A stretch of 58,576 bases of DNA from an uncultured Clostridia bacterium. Its GTDB lineage: Bacteria; Bacillota; Clostridia; Christensenellales; Aristaeellaceae. The translations under genes and the position numbers were made by a program. The DNA lies in contig CAMJUL010000015.1 of assembly GCA_946408995.1 (NCBI GenBank), positions 1-58,576 on the forward strand, written 5' to 3'. The notes under the pieces were generated by a model, which worked only from the letters and a program-made list of their open reading frames with translations, had not been told where the DNA came from and did no database searches. Shown piece by piece: positions 27,492 to 39,283 of the stretch (its first letter is position 1; every line of letters begins with the position of its first letter).

Positions 27492-28847
27492 CTATCCGAT
27501 CAAAAGGGTCGTATCCGCGTAGCGGTAGCGGGGTTCGGTCTTTTCCTTGAGGAAGCCGAGGCTGAGGGTCAGCACCCCCACCCGGCCGAAATACATGAAC
27601 AGGATGATGACGACCTGGGAAAGGGGCGAAAGCCGGGCGGTGGCGTTCAGGCTGAGCCCTACGGTGGCGATGGCGCTGACGCTTTCAAACAGCGCCTCGG
27701 TCACCGTGACGGGACTTGTGGCGTTGAGCACCACGGTGCCGGAAAAAACCAGGGCGATCATGATGCCGAAGATGCTCAGGGCGTTGGTGACCTGGGCCAT
27801 GGGGATGGTGCGTTTGAACACCACCACGGTGGATTTCCCGCGCATTTTGCTGTAAAGGAACAAAAGCAGCACCACCAGCGTGACGGTTTTCAGCCCGCCG
27901 GCGGTGGAGCCGGAGGAGCCGCCCACCAGCATGAAGAACAGGGACAGGCTTTTGCCCGCCTCGGTCAGCCCTGCCTGGTTCACGCCGGAAAAGCCCGCGG
28001 TCCTCAGCGTCACGCTTTGGAAAAAGGCTGCCAGCAGCTTCTCAAAAAAGGGCAGGGGCCCCAGGGTCTCGGGGTTGTTCCATTCAAGGACCGCAAACAG
28101 CAGCGTGCCGCCAAGCAGCAGGCAGGCGGTGGCGATCAGCGTAAGGCGGGTGTAGACGCTCATTTTCCTTAAGCGGCGCACCCGGAAGACCTCTTCCCAT
28201 ACCAGGAAGCCGACGCCGCCGGTCACGATCAGGAAGGAGAGGATCAGCAGCACCGCCGGGTCGGAATGGAAGGGGGTCAGGCTGCCCCCGGGGGTGAGAA
28301 AGCCGAACAGGTCAAACCCGGCGTTGCAAAAGGCGCTGACCGAATGGAACACCCCCAGGCGCAGGGCCTTGTGAAAGCCGTACACGGGAAAGAAGCGCGC
28401 CGTCAGCAGCAGGGCGCCAAAGAGCTCGGTCAAAATACAGTAGCGCAGCATCCAGCCCGCCAGATGGCGGATGCGGCTCATGTCCTCCTCCCCCAGGGTC
28501 TGGGAAAGGACCATGCTGTCCCGCATGCCGAAGCGGCCGTTGAGCATGAAAAAGAAAACGGAGGCGAAGGACATAAAGCCCAGCCCGCCGATCTGGATCA
28601 GGCACAGCAATACGATCTGCCCGAAGGGACTCCATTGGGTATAGGTGTCAAACAGGCTCAGCCCGGTCACGCAGGAGGCGGAGGCGGAGGTGAAAAGCGC
28701 CGAAAGAAAGCCGCAGCTGCGGCCGGACCGGGAGGCCGCGGGCAGGGTCAAAAGGGCCGCTCCCACAAGGATCAGAACAAGGAAGGTGAGGGCGATGAGC
28801 TTTTCGCTGCCCAACGGACGGCCTTTGGCGGATTGACGTTGGTTCAT
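27492..28847 (-). CDS. ktrB: KtrB/TrkH-type potassium channel subunit
   Basis: The 451-aa membrane protein has four pore repeats with selectivity-filter glycines: SASCVTGLSLFD, SAFCNAGFDLFG, SVTLRTAGFSG and SAIATVGLSLN. Eight to ten membrane segments are visible, with the GGSSGSTAGGLKT intracellular gate loop of the third repeat. With KtrA it imports potassium, likely sodium-linked. The start at 28847 has AAGGA upstream; the longer frame beyond it lacks a hydrophobic start. It leads a four-gene minus-strand operon. Confidence 0.95.
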   Translation of the reverse strand: MNQRQSAKGRPLGSEKLIALTFLVLILVGAALLTLPAASRSGRSCGFLSALFTSASASCVTGLSLFDTYTQWSPFGQIVLLCLIQIGGLGFMSFASVFFFMLNGRFGMRDSMVLSQTLGEEDMSRIRHLAGWMLRYCILTELFGALLLTARFFPVYGFHKALRLGVFHSVSAFCNAGFDLFGFLTPGGSLTPFHSDPAVLLILSFLIVTGGVGFLVWEEVFRVRRLRKMSVYTRLTLIATACLLLGGTLLFAVLEWNNPETLGPLPFFEKLLAAFFQSVTLRTAGFSGVNQAGLTEAGKSLSLFFMLVGGSSGSTAGGLKTVTLVVLLLFLYSKMRGKSTVVVFKRTIPMAQVTNALSIFGIMIALVFSGTVVLNATSPVTVTEALFESVSAIATVGLSLNATARLSPLSQVVIILFMYFGRVGVLTLSLGFLKEKTEPRYRYADTTLLIG

Positions 28848-28934
28848 GTTTTTCCATCCTTTGACCGCGGCGCGCCGGGAGGAGGCGCACAGAAAACGCG
28901 GAATCATCAAAGCCTTGGCGAAAACGCTGCCCCT

Positions 28935-28963
28935 ATTATAGACAAAAGGCGCCCCGAACGCAA
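28935..28963 (-). promoter_or_regulatory. Promoter of the ktrB-ktrA-U32-DUF3783 operon
   Basis: Minus strand: TTGCGT (28958-28963), 17 bases, perfect TATAAT (28935-28940). The leader is about 80 bases, too short for a c-di-AMP riboswitch. Confidence 0.65.
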
Positions 28964-28970
28964 GGGGCGC

Positions 28971-29007
28971 AAAAAAGCGCCTCCCCGCGCAAGATACGCG
29001 GGGAGGC
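28971..29007 (-). terminator. Terminator of htrA
   Basis: An 11-bp perfect stem (GCCTCCCCGCG with CGCGGGGAGGC) reads on the minus strand into a GCGC and TTTTTT tail, 16 bases past the htrA stop. Confidence 0.85.
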
Positions 29008-29022
29008 CGGGACCCGATAAGG

Positions 29023-30345
29023 TCACAGGACGTTTTCTTCCACCGGGAGCAGGCTGCTCTGGGCGCCCACCACCCGCAGGACAACGGTGAAGTCCATGTA
29101 TTCGCCTTCCCCGATGTTCTCAAGGTTCAGGCTGTTCTGGCCGATGGCCTCCGAGGCCCCCTGGGCCCGGTAGACCTTCACACGGACGGTGTCGCCCTCC
29201 TTGAGGTCCTGGATCTGCTCAATGACGGCGGAGGAGGAGTTGGTGGTGACCCCGTTGACCTCCACGATGACGTCCCCCTTGAGGAGCCCGGCCTCTTCAG
29301 CGGGGCTGGAGTGGTCCACGCTGATGATCATGGCGCCCAGGGGCAGTTTGGCGTTGACGGCGCTGGACAGGGTGGTCACGGTCACGCCCAGGCGGGGCTT
29401 GTTGACCATGGGGTCATCGCTGCCGGAAGCAGCGGCGGAAGCGTTCTTTCCGGGGGCGGCGGAGCCGCGCAGCACTTCCTCGATCAGGGGCTTGGCCACG
29501 TTGATGGGGATGCACAGGCCGATGTTGTCCACGTCCGCGGAGGAGGAGAAGAAGCTGGAGTTGGAAGAGTATTTCCTGGCGGGGATGCCCGTGAGCTGTC
29601 CGAGAATGTTGAACATACCGCCGCCGGAGTTGCCGGAGTTGATGGCCGCGTCGACCTGGATCATGGTGTTGGTGGTGGTGTAGCGGCGGTAGTACCGGTC
29701 GTAGTTGGTATCGGTTACCTCGCGGTCCACGGCGCTGACCACGCCCACCGTGACGGTGCGCTCAAAGAGCTGGCTGAGGGGGTTGCCGATGACGATGGCC
29801 CATTCGCCCACCTGCAGCTGATCGGAGTCGCCCAGCTGCGCGGGGGCCAGGTCCAGGCCGCTGACCTGAAGCACGGCGATGTCCAGGTCGGCGTCGTAGC
29901 CGGCCACGGTGGCCTCGTGCTCGGAATTGTCGTTGAAATCGGTGACGGTGACGCGGCTGGCGTCCTCGATGACGTGGTAGTTGGTCAGCACGTGGCCGTA
30001 TTTGGTGATGACGACGCCCGAGCCCGTGGCGGCCAGCTGCTCGGTGCTTTCGCCCCGGCCGCCAAAGCCGTTGCCAAAGCCAAAGCCGTAGCCGTACCCG
30101 TAGCCGTAGTTGGAAGAGGACATGCGCTGGTAGTTGTTGATGCCCACCACGCTGTCACGCACCTTGTTGACCGCCTCGGTGAAGGGACTGGTCACCTGGG
30201 AAGCATCGGTGGTGGTGTTGACGATGGCGGAAATCTCCTCCTCGGAGAGGGTGGTGGTGTCCGCACCGGCGTTCATTACCATTGTGCCCGCCGCGAGCAC
30301 GCCCGCGCAGAGCACGGACAAAAGAGCGACAAACCTTTTTTTCAT
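29023..30345 (-). CDS. htrA: HtrA/DegP-like secreted or membrane-anchored serine protease
   Basis: The 440-aa quality-control protease has an N-terminal signal or anchor (ALLSVLCAGVLAAGTMVM), a Gly/Tyr/Phe-rich linker at about 79-97 (GYGYGYGFGFGNG), a trypsin-like domain and one PDZ domain (about 310-400, ending in a non-typical extension). The catalytic triad is H124 (TNYHVIED), D155 (DLDIAVLQ) and S240 (NSGNSGGG). The aromatic-glycine linker is longer than usual. AAGGAGG precedes the start. It is divergent from gyrB and has a repeat-bearing promoter suggestive of two-component control. Confidence 0.95.
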   Translation of the reverse strand: MKKRFVALLSVLCAGVLAAGTMVMNAGADTTTLSEEEISAIVNTTTDASQVTSPFTEAVNKVRDSVVGINNYQRMSSSNYGYGYGYGFGFGNGFGGRGESTEQLAATGSGVVITKYGHVLTNYHVIEDASRVTVTDFNDNSEHEATVAGYDADLDIAVLQVSGLDLAPAQLGDSDQLQVGEWAIVIGNPLSQLFERTVTVGVVSAVDREVTDTNYDRYYRRYTTTNTMIQVDAAINSGNSGGGMFNILGQLTGIPARKYSSNSSFFSSSADVDNIGLCIPINVAKPLIEEVLRGSAAPGKNASAAASGSDDPMVNKPRLGVTVTTLSSAVNAKLPLGAMIISVDHSSPAEEAGLLKGDVIVEVNGVTTNSSSAVIEQIQDLKEGDTVRVKVYRAQGASEAIGQNSLNLENIGEGEYMDFTVVLRVVGAQSSLLPVEENVL

Positions 30346-30413
30346 AAACAGGCCTCCTTATGGGAAAACGTTTTTTTTGACGTTTATGGATGGGTTCCTT
30401 TCGGAACAGCCCT

Positions 30414-32614
<2,201 letters not shown>

Positions 32615-32638
32615 CGCAGGGGAAAGGAAACTTCGATT

Positions 32639-35179
32639 ATGAGTGATATCAAGGACAGGCTTCTGCCGGCGGACCTGGAAACGGAGATGAAAACCAGCTT
32701 CATCGCCTACGCGATGGCGGTCATCATCAACCGTGCCCTTCCGGATGTGCGGGACGGCCTGAAGCCGGTGCACCGGCGCATCCTGTATGACATGAACGAA
32801 TTGGGCATGACCCCGGACAAGCCCTTCCGCAAAAGCGCCCGCCTGGTGGGCGACGTGCTGGGCAAGTTCCATCCCCACGGGGACGCGTCGGTGTATGACG
32901 CCATGGTCCGTCTGGCCCAGGATTTCAACATCCGCTATCCCCTGGTGGAGGGACAGGGCAACTTCGGCTCGGTGGACGGGGACGGCGCGGCCGCCATGCG
33001 TTATACCGAGGCGAGGATGAGCAAAATCTGCACCTTCATGCTGCAGGACATCGACAAGGACACCGTCGATTTCATGCCCAACTTCGATGAGACCCTCATG
33101 CAGCCCAAGGTCCTGCCTTCCCGGTTCCCGAACCTGCTGGTGAACGGCTCCAGCGGCATCGCGGTGGGCATGGCCACCAACATCCCGCCCCACAACCTGG
33201 GAGAAGTGATCGACGGGGCGGTCTGCCTGATCGACCATCCCGACGCGGACCTGGATGAGCTGATGGAGCATGTCAAGGGCCCGGATTTCCCCACGGGCGG
33301 CATCATCCTGGGCCGCTCCGGCATCCGGGAGGCCTATTACACGGGCCGCGGCCGCATCGTGGTCCGGGCCAAGACCGAGGTAGAGGCGATGAGCTCCAAC
33401 CGGGACCGCATCGTGGTCACGGAGATCCCCTACATGGTCAACAAGGCCAAGCTGGTGGAAAAGATCGCCGACCTCGTCAAGGAAAAGAAGCTGGACGGCA
33501 TCAGCGACATCCGGGACGAGAGCGACCGCAACGGCATGCGGGTGGTCATCGAACTGAAAAAAGACGTGCAGGCCCAGGTGGTGCTCAACTACCTCTACAA
33601 GCATACCCAGCTGCAGGACACCTTCGGCGTCATCATGCTGGCCCTGGTGGACGGCGTTCCCAAGACCCTGAGCCTGAGGGACATGCTGTATTACTACAAT
33701 CAGCACCAGAAGGACGTGGTGACCCGCAGGACCCGCTATGACCTGGAGAAATCCCTGGCCAGGGCCCATATCCTGGAGGGGCTTCTCAAGGCGCTGGACC
33801 ACATCGACGAGATCGTCCAGATCATCAAGGCGGCCAAGGATACCGCCCAGGCCAAAGCGGACCTGATGGATACCTTCGACTTCTCCGACAAGCAGGCCCA
33901 GGCCATTCTGGACATGCGCCTGGCGCGCCTGACCGGCCTGGAGCGGGACAAGCTCCTGGCCGAATACCGGGAGCTGGAGGAGACCATCGCCTACCTGCGC
34001 AGCCTCCTGGAGGACGAAAAGAAGCTGATGGGCGTGGTCAAGGACGAGATGCTGGCCATCAAGGAAAAATACGCCGATCCCCGCAGGACCGAGCTGAGCG
34101 TGGTGGAGGGCGAGATCGACATGGAGGACCTGATCGCCGTGGACGACATGGTGGTCAGCCTGACCCAGATGAACTATGTCAAGCGCCTGCCCAAATCCAC
34201 CTACCGGGCCCAGAACCGGGGCGGTAAGGGCATCCAGGGCATGACCACCCGGGAGGAGGACTTCGCCCGGCAGATCCGCATCGCCTCCACCCATGACGAT
34301 ATCCTGTTCTTTACCAACCGGGGCAGGGTCTACACCCTCAAGTGCTACCAGATCCCGGAGGCGGGCAGGACGGCCAAGGGGACGGCCATCGTCAACCTTC
34401 TGCCCCTGGCGGGGGGCGAGAGGGTGACCACCCTGATCCCCATGCCCAAGCGCCCCGAGGGCCACTTCCTGATGATGGCCACAAAGAACGGCCTGATCAA
34501 GAAGACCCCGCTGGAGGAGTTCGCCAACCTGCGCAAGGCCGGATTGATCTCCATCGTCCTGGAAGAGGAGGACGAATTGATCGGGGTGGAGCTTTCCAAC
34601 GGCTCCGACGAGGTACTGATCGGCACCCGCATGGGCCGGGCCCTCAGGTTCAACGAGCGGCATGTGCGCGCTATGGGCCGCAATGCCCGGGGCGTGCATT
34701 CCATCCGTCTGGAGCGGGACGACCGCGTGGTGGACATGGCGATCATCGAGGAAAACAGCCTGGTCATGAACATCACCGAAAACGGCTACGGCAAGCGCAC
34801 GGATCCCGAGGAATACCGGGAGACCGCCCGGAACGGCAAGGGCGTCAAGGCCATGAACCTGACGGAGAAGACGGGCTACCTGGTGGCCCAGCTGACCGTG
34901 CGGGAAGAAGAAGACCTTCTGATCATCACCGACGACGGCACCATCATCCGCACCCCCGTGTCGGACATCCGCGTGGCCGGAAGAGCCACCCAGGGCGTGC
35001 GCCTGATGCGCATCGCCGAGGGCAGCCGCGTGGTGGGCGTCGCCCGGGCCGAGGCCGAACCGGAGGAGGAAGAGGAGACCTCCGCCTTCCCCGCGGCGGA
35101 AGGGCCGGAAGGGGAAGGAAGCCTGGACATGGACCTGGGAAACGAAGGGGAGCCCCCGGAGGATCCTGACGAAATCTGA
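32639..35179 (+). CDS. gyrA: DNA gyrase subunit A
   Basis: The 846-aa breakage-reunion subunit has the catalytic tyrosine Y122 in AMRYTEARM, with the quinolone-determining region upstream ([25 protein letters not shown]). The C-terminal six-bladed DNA-wrapping domain contains the GyrA box ([10 protein letters not shown], about residues 521-530). The last 40 residues are strongly acidic ([14 protein letters not shown] and on), a tail known to tune wrapping in other gyrases. The Ser/Asp pair at the quinolone positions appears wild type. Confidence 0.97.
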   Translation: MSDIKDRLLPADLETEMKTSFIAYAMAVIINRALPDVRDGLKPVHRRILYDMNELGMTPDKPFRKSARLVGDVLGKFHPHGDASVYDAMVRLAQDFNIRYPLVEGQGNFGSVDGDGAAAMRYTEARMSKICTFMLQDIDKDTVDFMPNFDETLMQPKVLPSRFPNLLVNGSSGIAVGMATNIPPHNLGEVIDGAVCLIDHPDADLDELMEHVKGPDFPTGGIILGRSGIREAYYTGRGRIVVRAKTEVEAMSSNRDRIVVTEIPYMVNKAKLVEKIADLVKEKKLDGISDIRDESDRNGMRVVIELKKDVQAQVVLNYLYKHTQLQDTFGVIMLALVDGVPKTLSLRDMLYYYNQHQKDVVTRRTRYDLEKSLARAHILEGLLKALDHIDEIVQIIKAAKDTAQAKADLMDTFDFSDKQAQAILDMRLARLTGLERDKLLAEYRELEETIAYLRSLLEDEKKLMGVVKDEMLAIKEKYADPRRTELSVVEGEIDMEDLIAVDDMVVSLTQMNYVKRLPKSTYRAQNRGGKGIQGMTTREEDFARQIRIASTHDDILFFTNRGRVYTLKCYQIPEAGRTAKGTAIVNLLPLAGGERVTTLIPMPKRPEGHFLMMATKNGLIKKTPLEEFANLRKAGLISIVLEEEDELIGVELSNGSDEVLIGTRMGRALRFNERHVRAMGRNARGVHSIRLERDDRVVDMAIIEENSLVMNITENGYGKRTDPEEYRETARNGKGVKAMNLTEKTGYLVAQLTVREEEDLLIITDDGTIIRTPVSDIRVAGRATQGVRLMRIAEGSRVVGVARAEAEPEEEEETSAFPAAEGPEGEGSLDMDLGNEGEPPEDPDEI

Positions 35180-35194
35180 CCTGAACGCGTGAAA

Positions 35195-35222
35195 GCCGGA
35201 CGGCGCCTCTGCGCCGTCCGGC
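35195..35222 (+). other. GC-rich hairpin after gyrA
   Basis: A perfect 12-bp stem (GCCGGACGGCGC with GCGCCGTCCGGC, loop CTCT). It lacks a T-run, so it may stabilise the gyrA mRNA end or act in weak termination. Confidence 0.5.
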
Positions 35223-35282
35223 CTGAAACGTTTATCGCACAAATCATCGTGGAAAGGGCCGGCCGGGGCCGGCGGACAGGGT

Positions 35283-36923
35283 ATGACACAAAAGCAGCGT
35301 TCCTTGATCGGGGGGATCTCCGTCCTGGGGCTCGCCGGGATCATCTGCAAGCTGGTGGGGGTGCTTTACCGCATCCCCCTGGCCAACATGATCGGCGGCG
35401 AGGGCCTGGGGCTTTATCAGCAGGTTTTCCCCTCCTACAACCTGATGCTGACCGTGACCAGCGCCGGTATCCCGGTGGCCATTTCCCGCATGGTGTCCCA
35501 TTACACCACCCTGGGCAAAAAAGGGGAGGCGGACAAGGTGTTCGTCTGCGCTTTGCGGCTGCTGTTTGTGCTGGGGGTGGTGACCACGGTGCTGTTCCTG
35601 CTCCTGTCCCCCTCCATGGCGGCCTGGGTAGGCACGCCGGAGGGCACCCTGAGCTATATGTGCATTGCGCCCTCCCTGTTTTTCGTCTGCGTCATGGGGG
35701 CGCTGCGGGGGTATGTGCAGGGCAGACGGCACATGATGCCCACGGCCATTTCCCAATTGATCGAGCAGGTGGGCAAGGTGGCCGTGGCCCTTCCCCTGGC
35801 CCAGGCCGGCTTTGAACGGGGCGGCTGGGCCATGGGCGCGGCGGGGGCGCTGCTTGGCACCTCCATGGCCGAGGGCGTGGCCATGCTCTATATGGTCTGC
35901 GTCTGCTTTAAGGACATGGTCAAGATCCGCCGGGATTGGAGCGCGATCCGGCAGGAGGGGCTGAGCCGGAAGCGGATGACGGGAAGCATCGTGGCGGTGG
36001 CCATTCCCATTACCCTGGGGGCCTGCATCGTGCCCCTGGCGTCCGTCATCGACTCGGCCATGCTCAAGAACCTGATGGCGGGGGCCGGGATGGGGGATTC
36101 CGAGGCCCGCATCCGTTACGGCATGTATTCGGGCATGGTGCTGACCATGATCAACGTGCCCACGGCCCTGGCCATGGCCATGTCCACGAACCTTGTGCCG
36201 GACATCGCCTCCGGCATGGCCCGCGGGGACATGGACTACGTGGCCAAGGAGACCGGTACGGGGCTGAGACTCGCCTCGGTCATCGGCTTTCCCTGCTCTG
36301 TGGGGATGAGCATCCTTGCCAAGCCCATCCTGTTTTTGTGCTACGGGTCCTCCTCCTACAGCCGGGAGCAATTGCTGCTGACCGGCTCCCTCCTGGAGAT
36401 CTCGGCCATGACCATTCTCCTGTTCACCCTGGTGCAGGCCACCTCCGGCATCCTGCAGGGCGCGGGCAAACAAAAGATCCCCATGCTGACCCTGGCCCTG
36501 GGGGTGGCGTGCAAGATCACGCTGAATTTTTTCCTGGTCCGTGATCCAAAGATCAACATCTTCGGCGCGCCCATCGCCTCCCTGGTGTGCTATACGGTGT
36601 CCATGCTGCCAAACCTCTGGTATACCTGCAAACATACCTCCTACCGTTTTGACGTGATGGGGGTCGTGGTGCGGCCCGGGGCGGCGGCCCTTCTGATGGG
36701 GGCGGCCGTGTACGCGGTGTATCACCTGGGGTTCGGGGGCGAGGAAGCCCTGCGGATGCATGCCTTCATGGAAAACCTCCTCAAAACCGTATGCTGCATC
36801 CTGGCGGGCGGCGCGGTTTACGCGCTTGCCGCCTGGAAACTGAAGGCCATCCGCAGGGAGGACCTGCCCGCGCGGGTCGTGGGGGCCCTCAAACGCTTCG
36901 GACCTGGCCGGAAGAACCCATAA
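35283..36923 (+). CDS. SpoVB/MurJ-like lipid-linked oligosaccharide flippase
   Basis: The 546-aa membrane protein belongs to the MATE/MVF superfamily. Its N-terminus (GGISVLGLAGIICKLVGVLYRIPLANMIG) is typical of SpoVB and related Clostridia polysaccharide exporters, and about 14 membrane segments can be counted. It likely flips a lipid-linked peptidoglycan or glycan precursor across the membrane. SpoVB proper acts in spore cortex formation; whether this organism sporulates cannot be judged. It starts 103 bases after gyrA and ends at a strong terminator. Confidence 0.85.
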   Translation: MTQKQRSLIGGISVLGLAGIICKLVGVLYRIPLANMIGGEGLGLYQQVFPSYNLMLTVTSAGIPVAISRMVSHYTTLGKKGEADKVFVCALRLLFVLGVVTTVLFLLLSPSMAAWVGTPEGTLSYMCIAPSLFFVCVMGALRGYVQGRRHMMPTAISQLIEQVGKVAVALPLAQAGFERGGWAMGAAGALLGTSMAEGVAMLYMVCVCFKDMVKIRRDWSAIRQEGLSRKRMTGSIVAVAIPITLGACIVPLASVIDSAMLKNLMAGAGMGDSEARIRYGMYSGMVLTMINVPTALAMAMSTNLVPDIASGMARGDMDYVAKETGTGLRLASVIGFPCSVGMSILAKPILFLCYGSSSYSREQLLLTGSLLEISAMTILLFTLVQATSGILQGAGKQKIPMLTLALGVACKITLNFFLVRDPKINIFGAPIASLVCYTVSMLPNLWYTCKHTSYRFDVMGVVVRPGAAALLMGAAVYAVYHLGFGGEEALRMHAFMENLLKTVCCILAGGAVYALAAWKLKAIRREDLPARVVGALKRFGPGRKNP

Positions 36924-36940
36924 CGCTGAAAAAAACATAC

Positions 36941-36990
36941 AAAGGGGGCTGCCGCGGAAGAAAAAAGACCGCGGCAGCCCCCTTTTCTGT
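36941..36990. terminator. Terminator between the flippase and the LacI gene (both directions)
   Basis: A 17-bp perfect stem (36941-36957 with 36969-36985) runs into TTTTCTG on the plus strand. An A-run upstream (36929-36935) gives a U-tract in the minus direction, ending the converging LacI gene. Confidence 0.85.
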
Positions 36991-37073
36991 CCGGCGGGGG
37001 GACAAAAGCGGGGAGGGTATATGAAATGCGGGCAGGAAAAGCGCGAAATCCGGGCAGCCTTTGGGGCCGATCG

Positions 37074-38096
37074 CTACGGGTTCATCGCGTTTACACTTTC
37101 GCAGCTGTTCCGGCAGACCAGGGACACGGGCAGGATCCGCTGCTGAGGGGGCAGGGAAGGGTCGTGGATGCGGCGGCGCAGAAGGTCGATGGCGGTAAAG
37201 GCCTCCTCCTGCAGGGGGCAGTCCACGGAGCAGATGGGCTTTGGGAAGCGCATGTAACCCAGGATGTTGTCAAACCCCACCAGGGAATAGTCCTTTCCGA
37301 GGAAGAAGCCCCGCGCCTCCAGCTGGGTGATCAGGCTCCAGGCCTCCACGTCGCAAAAGGAAAACAGGCCGGTCACCCCCTGCCGGATCCATTGCACCGC
37401 CTGCTCCAGGGGAGACGGTCCGCTTTCCGGTCCGGCGTAATGGATCCTTTCGGTGGGAAGTCCCAGGTCCAGACAGGCCTGCTGAAAGCCCTCAAAGCGC
37501 TTTCTTGTGGAATACACCACATGCCGGAAGGAGAGCATGCCCAGATCCCGGTGCCCGTGCCGGATCAGGTGCTCCCCGGCAAGGTACCCGCCCTGACGGT
37601 CGTCGAAGATCACGCAGTCGTCCAGATCCCCTTCCAGGTAGCGGCTGAGCAGTACAAAGGGCAGGCCGGAGGAGCGCAAAAGGCCGAGCGCCGGGGATTC
37701 AAAGGAACAGGGGGTGATCAGCAACCCGTCCACCTGCCGGGAAAGCGCCATCTCCACCATGCGGATCTCCGTATCCAGGTCGTCCTGGGAGCACAGGATC
37801 ATCAGTCCGTACCCCAGACGCACCGCTTCCCGCTGGATCAGGTCGCACAAAATGGCGTAATAGGGATTCATCAGGGAGCCGGAAACCATGGCGATGGTCT
37901 TGGTGCGGCCGGAACGGAGGGAGCTGGCGATGTAATTGCGCACGTAGCCCATCTCCCGGGCGACCTTCTGGATGCGTTCGCAGGTCTCCCGGCTGATGTC
38001 CTCTTTGTTCTTCAGGGCTCTGGATACGGTATTCACCGTGACCCCCGTGGCGGCAGCGATATCCTGAAGGGTGACGCGTCCTTTGTCCTTTGTCAT
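37074..38096 (-). CDS. LacI-family transcriptional regulator of the arabinan locus
   Basis: The 340-aa repressor has the N-terminal LacI helix-turn-helix (VTLQDIAAATGVTVNTVSRALKNK, preceded by a basic tip) and a hinge with SLRSGRT, then a periplasmic-binding-like sensor domain (NPYYAILCDLIQREA, VDGLLITP, VGFDNI). It should bind a sugar made from arabinan. The start at 38096 is preferred over 38114 because GGGGGG lies 5 bases before it. A palindrome just after its own transcription start suggests autorepression; a second lies at the divergent operon. Confidence 0.92.
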   Translation of the reverse strand: MTKDKGRVTLQDIAAATGVTVNTVSRALKNKEDISRETCERIQKVAREMGYVRNYIASSLRSGRTKTIAMVSGSLMNPYYAILCDLIQREAVRLGYGLMILCSQDDLDTEIRMVEMALSRQVDGLLITPCSFESPALGLLRSSGLPFVLLSRYLEGDLDDCVIFDDRQGGYLAGEHLIRHGHRDLGMLSFRHVVYSTRKRFEGFQQACLDLGLPTERIHYAGPESGPSPLEQAVQWIRQGVTGLFSFCDVEAWSLITQLEARGFFLGKDYSLVGFDNILGYMRFPKPICSVDCPLQEEAFTAIDLLRRRIHDPSLPPQQRILPVSLVCRNSCESVNAMNP

Positions 38097-38111
38097 GGGA
38101 TCCCCCCATTC

Positions 38112-38125
38112 CATGAACGTTCATG
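38112..38125. promoter_or_regulatory. Probable LacI-family operator O1 (autoregulation)
   Basis: A perfect 14-bp palindrome CATGAACGTTCATG with the central CG of LacI-family sites. It sits just downstream of the predicted minus-strand start site of the regulator gene. Confidence 0.6.
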
Positions 38126-38138
38126 CTGGAACAGCGTC

Positions 38139-38168
38139 ATTTTATCACGGCGAAAGGAAAACTGTCAA
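38139..38168 (-). promoter_or_regulatory. Promoter of the LacI-family gene
   Basis: Minus strand: perfect TTGACA (38163-38168), 18 bases, TAAAAT (38139-38144). Start expected near 38132. Confidence 0.7.
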
Positions 38169-38206
38169 TCATATGCAAAAAGAGGCATAAATCAGGCCAA
38201 ATAGAC

Positions 38207-38235
38207 TTGACATGCGCTGCTGTCCATGGTAGACT
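38207..38235 (+). promoter_or_regulatory. Promoter of the arabinan-utilization operon
   Basis: Perfect TTGACA (38207-38212), 17 bases, TAGACT (38230-38235) with TGG before it. Start expected near 38242, just ahead of the operator. Confidence 0.7.
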
Positions 38236-38248
38236 AAGAATGGTATTC

Positions 38249-38266
38249 AACATTAACGTTAATGTT
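38249..38266. promoter_or_regulatory. Probable LacI-family operator O2 (arabinan operon)
   Basis: A perfect 18-bp palindrome, AACATTAACGTTAATGTT, centred on CG and sharing AACGTT with O1. It begins about 7 bases after the expected transcription start, the same place as O1 at the other promoter. Confidence 0.7.
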
Positions 38267-38335
38267 ATCGTTCAAGCATCCCAAATACAGCATCTTCGCA
38301 TCCTTCCTTCCTCCAAGTCAGAAAGGAACAGAAAA

Positions 38336-39283
38336 ATGAACGCATTCATAGAGCAGCGCGCGGATCCCTGCATCCTCCATAAAGACGGATGGTACTATTT
38401 TACCGCTTCCGTGCCCGAATTCGACCGCGTGGTGCTGCGCAGGGCCCGCACCCTCAAGGAGCTTCCGGACGCGGTGGAAAAGGTGGTATGGACGCGTCAC
38501 CCCGAGGGGGAGATGAGCTGCAACATTTGGGCCCCGGAGATCCACTTTGTGGATGGCGAATGGGTCATTTATTTTGCCGCCGCCCGGGGAGGCACGGATG
38601 AAAGCGGCTGCTATGACCACAGGATCTACGCCCTTTGCAACGCCAATGCGAACCCCATGGAGGGCCGCTTCGTTGAAAAGGGCCGGGTGGATACGGGCTG
38701 GGAAAGCTTTTCCCTGGATTCCACCACGGTGGTCTTCGGCGGCAAACGGTATTTCATCTGGGCCCAGCGGGATTTTGAGATCCCGGGCAACAGCAACCTT
38801 TACATCGCCGAAATGAAAAACGCCCTGGAGCTGAAGCTGCCCGCCGTGCGGCTGAGCGTACCGGAATACGATTGGGAATGCCAGGGGTTTCTTGTGAACG
38901 AAGGCCCCTCCTGCCTTTGCCACGACGGGAAAATGTACCTGACCTATTCCGCCAGCGCCACCGACGAGCGCTACGCCATGGGCATGCTGACCCTGCCCGA
39001 GGGACGGGATCCCCTGGACGCGAAGGCCTGGATCAAATCGCCCACGCCGGTCATGGTTTCTGAGCCGGAAAACGGCCTTTTCGGGCCCGGGCACAATTCC
39101 TTTACCGTGGACGAGGAGGGCAGGGACCTGCTGGTGTTCCACGCCCGCCCCTATCCCGGCTTTCACGGCACGGCGCTGAGCGATCCGAACCGCCACTGCT
39201 TCCTCAGGGCCATTCGGTATACGCCGGAGGGGACGCCCGTTTTTCAGGACGAGGAAAAAAGGCTTGGGGAAGGTGAAGCATGA
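38336..39283 (+). CDS. Intracellular GH43 arabinofuranosidase-like enzyme
   Basis: The 315-aa protein without signal peptide has the five-bladed GH43 propeller. The base is D10 (RADPCILHKDGWYYFT), the pKa modulator D128 (SLDSTTV) and the acid E189 (NEGPSCL). Sequence style (WAPEIHFVDGEWVIYFAA, FGPGHNSF) recalls GH43_26 exo-1,5-alpha-L-arabinofuranosidases. It would finish imported arabino-oligosaccharides. GAAAGGAACAG precedes the start. It is the first gene after the operator, and its end overlaps the next start by 4 bases. Confidence 0.88.
   Translation: MNAFIEQRADPCILHKDGWYYFTASVPEFDRVVLRRARTLKELPDAVEKVVWTRHPEGEMSCNIWAPEIHFVDGEWVIYFAAARGGTDESGCYDHRIYALCNANANPMEGRFVEKGRVDTGWESFSLDSTTVVFGGKRYFIWAQRDFEIPGNSNLYIAEMKNALELKLPAVRLSVPEYDWECQGFLVNEGPSCLCHDGKMYLTYSASATDERYAMGMLTLPEGRDPLDAKAWIKSPTPVMVSEPENGLFGPGHNSFTVDEEGRDLLVFHARPYPGFHGTALSDPNRHCFLRAIRYTPEGTPVFQDEEKRLGEGEA

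Noticed and set aside
28848-28934. c-di-AMP (ydaO) riboswitch before ktrB
   Set aside because: The leader is about 80 bases, too short, and lacks the conserved ydaO segments.
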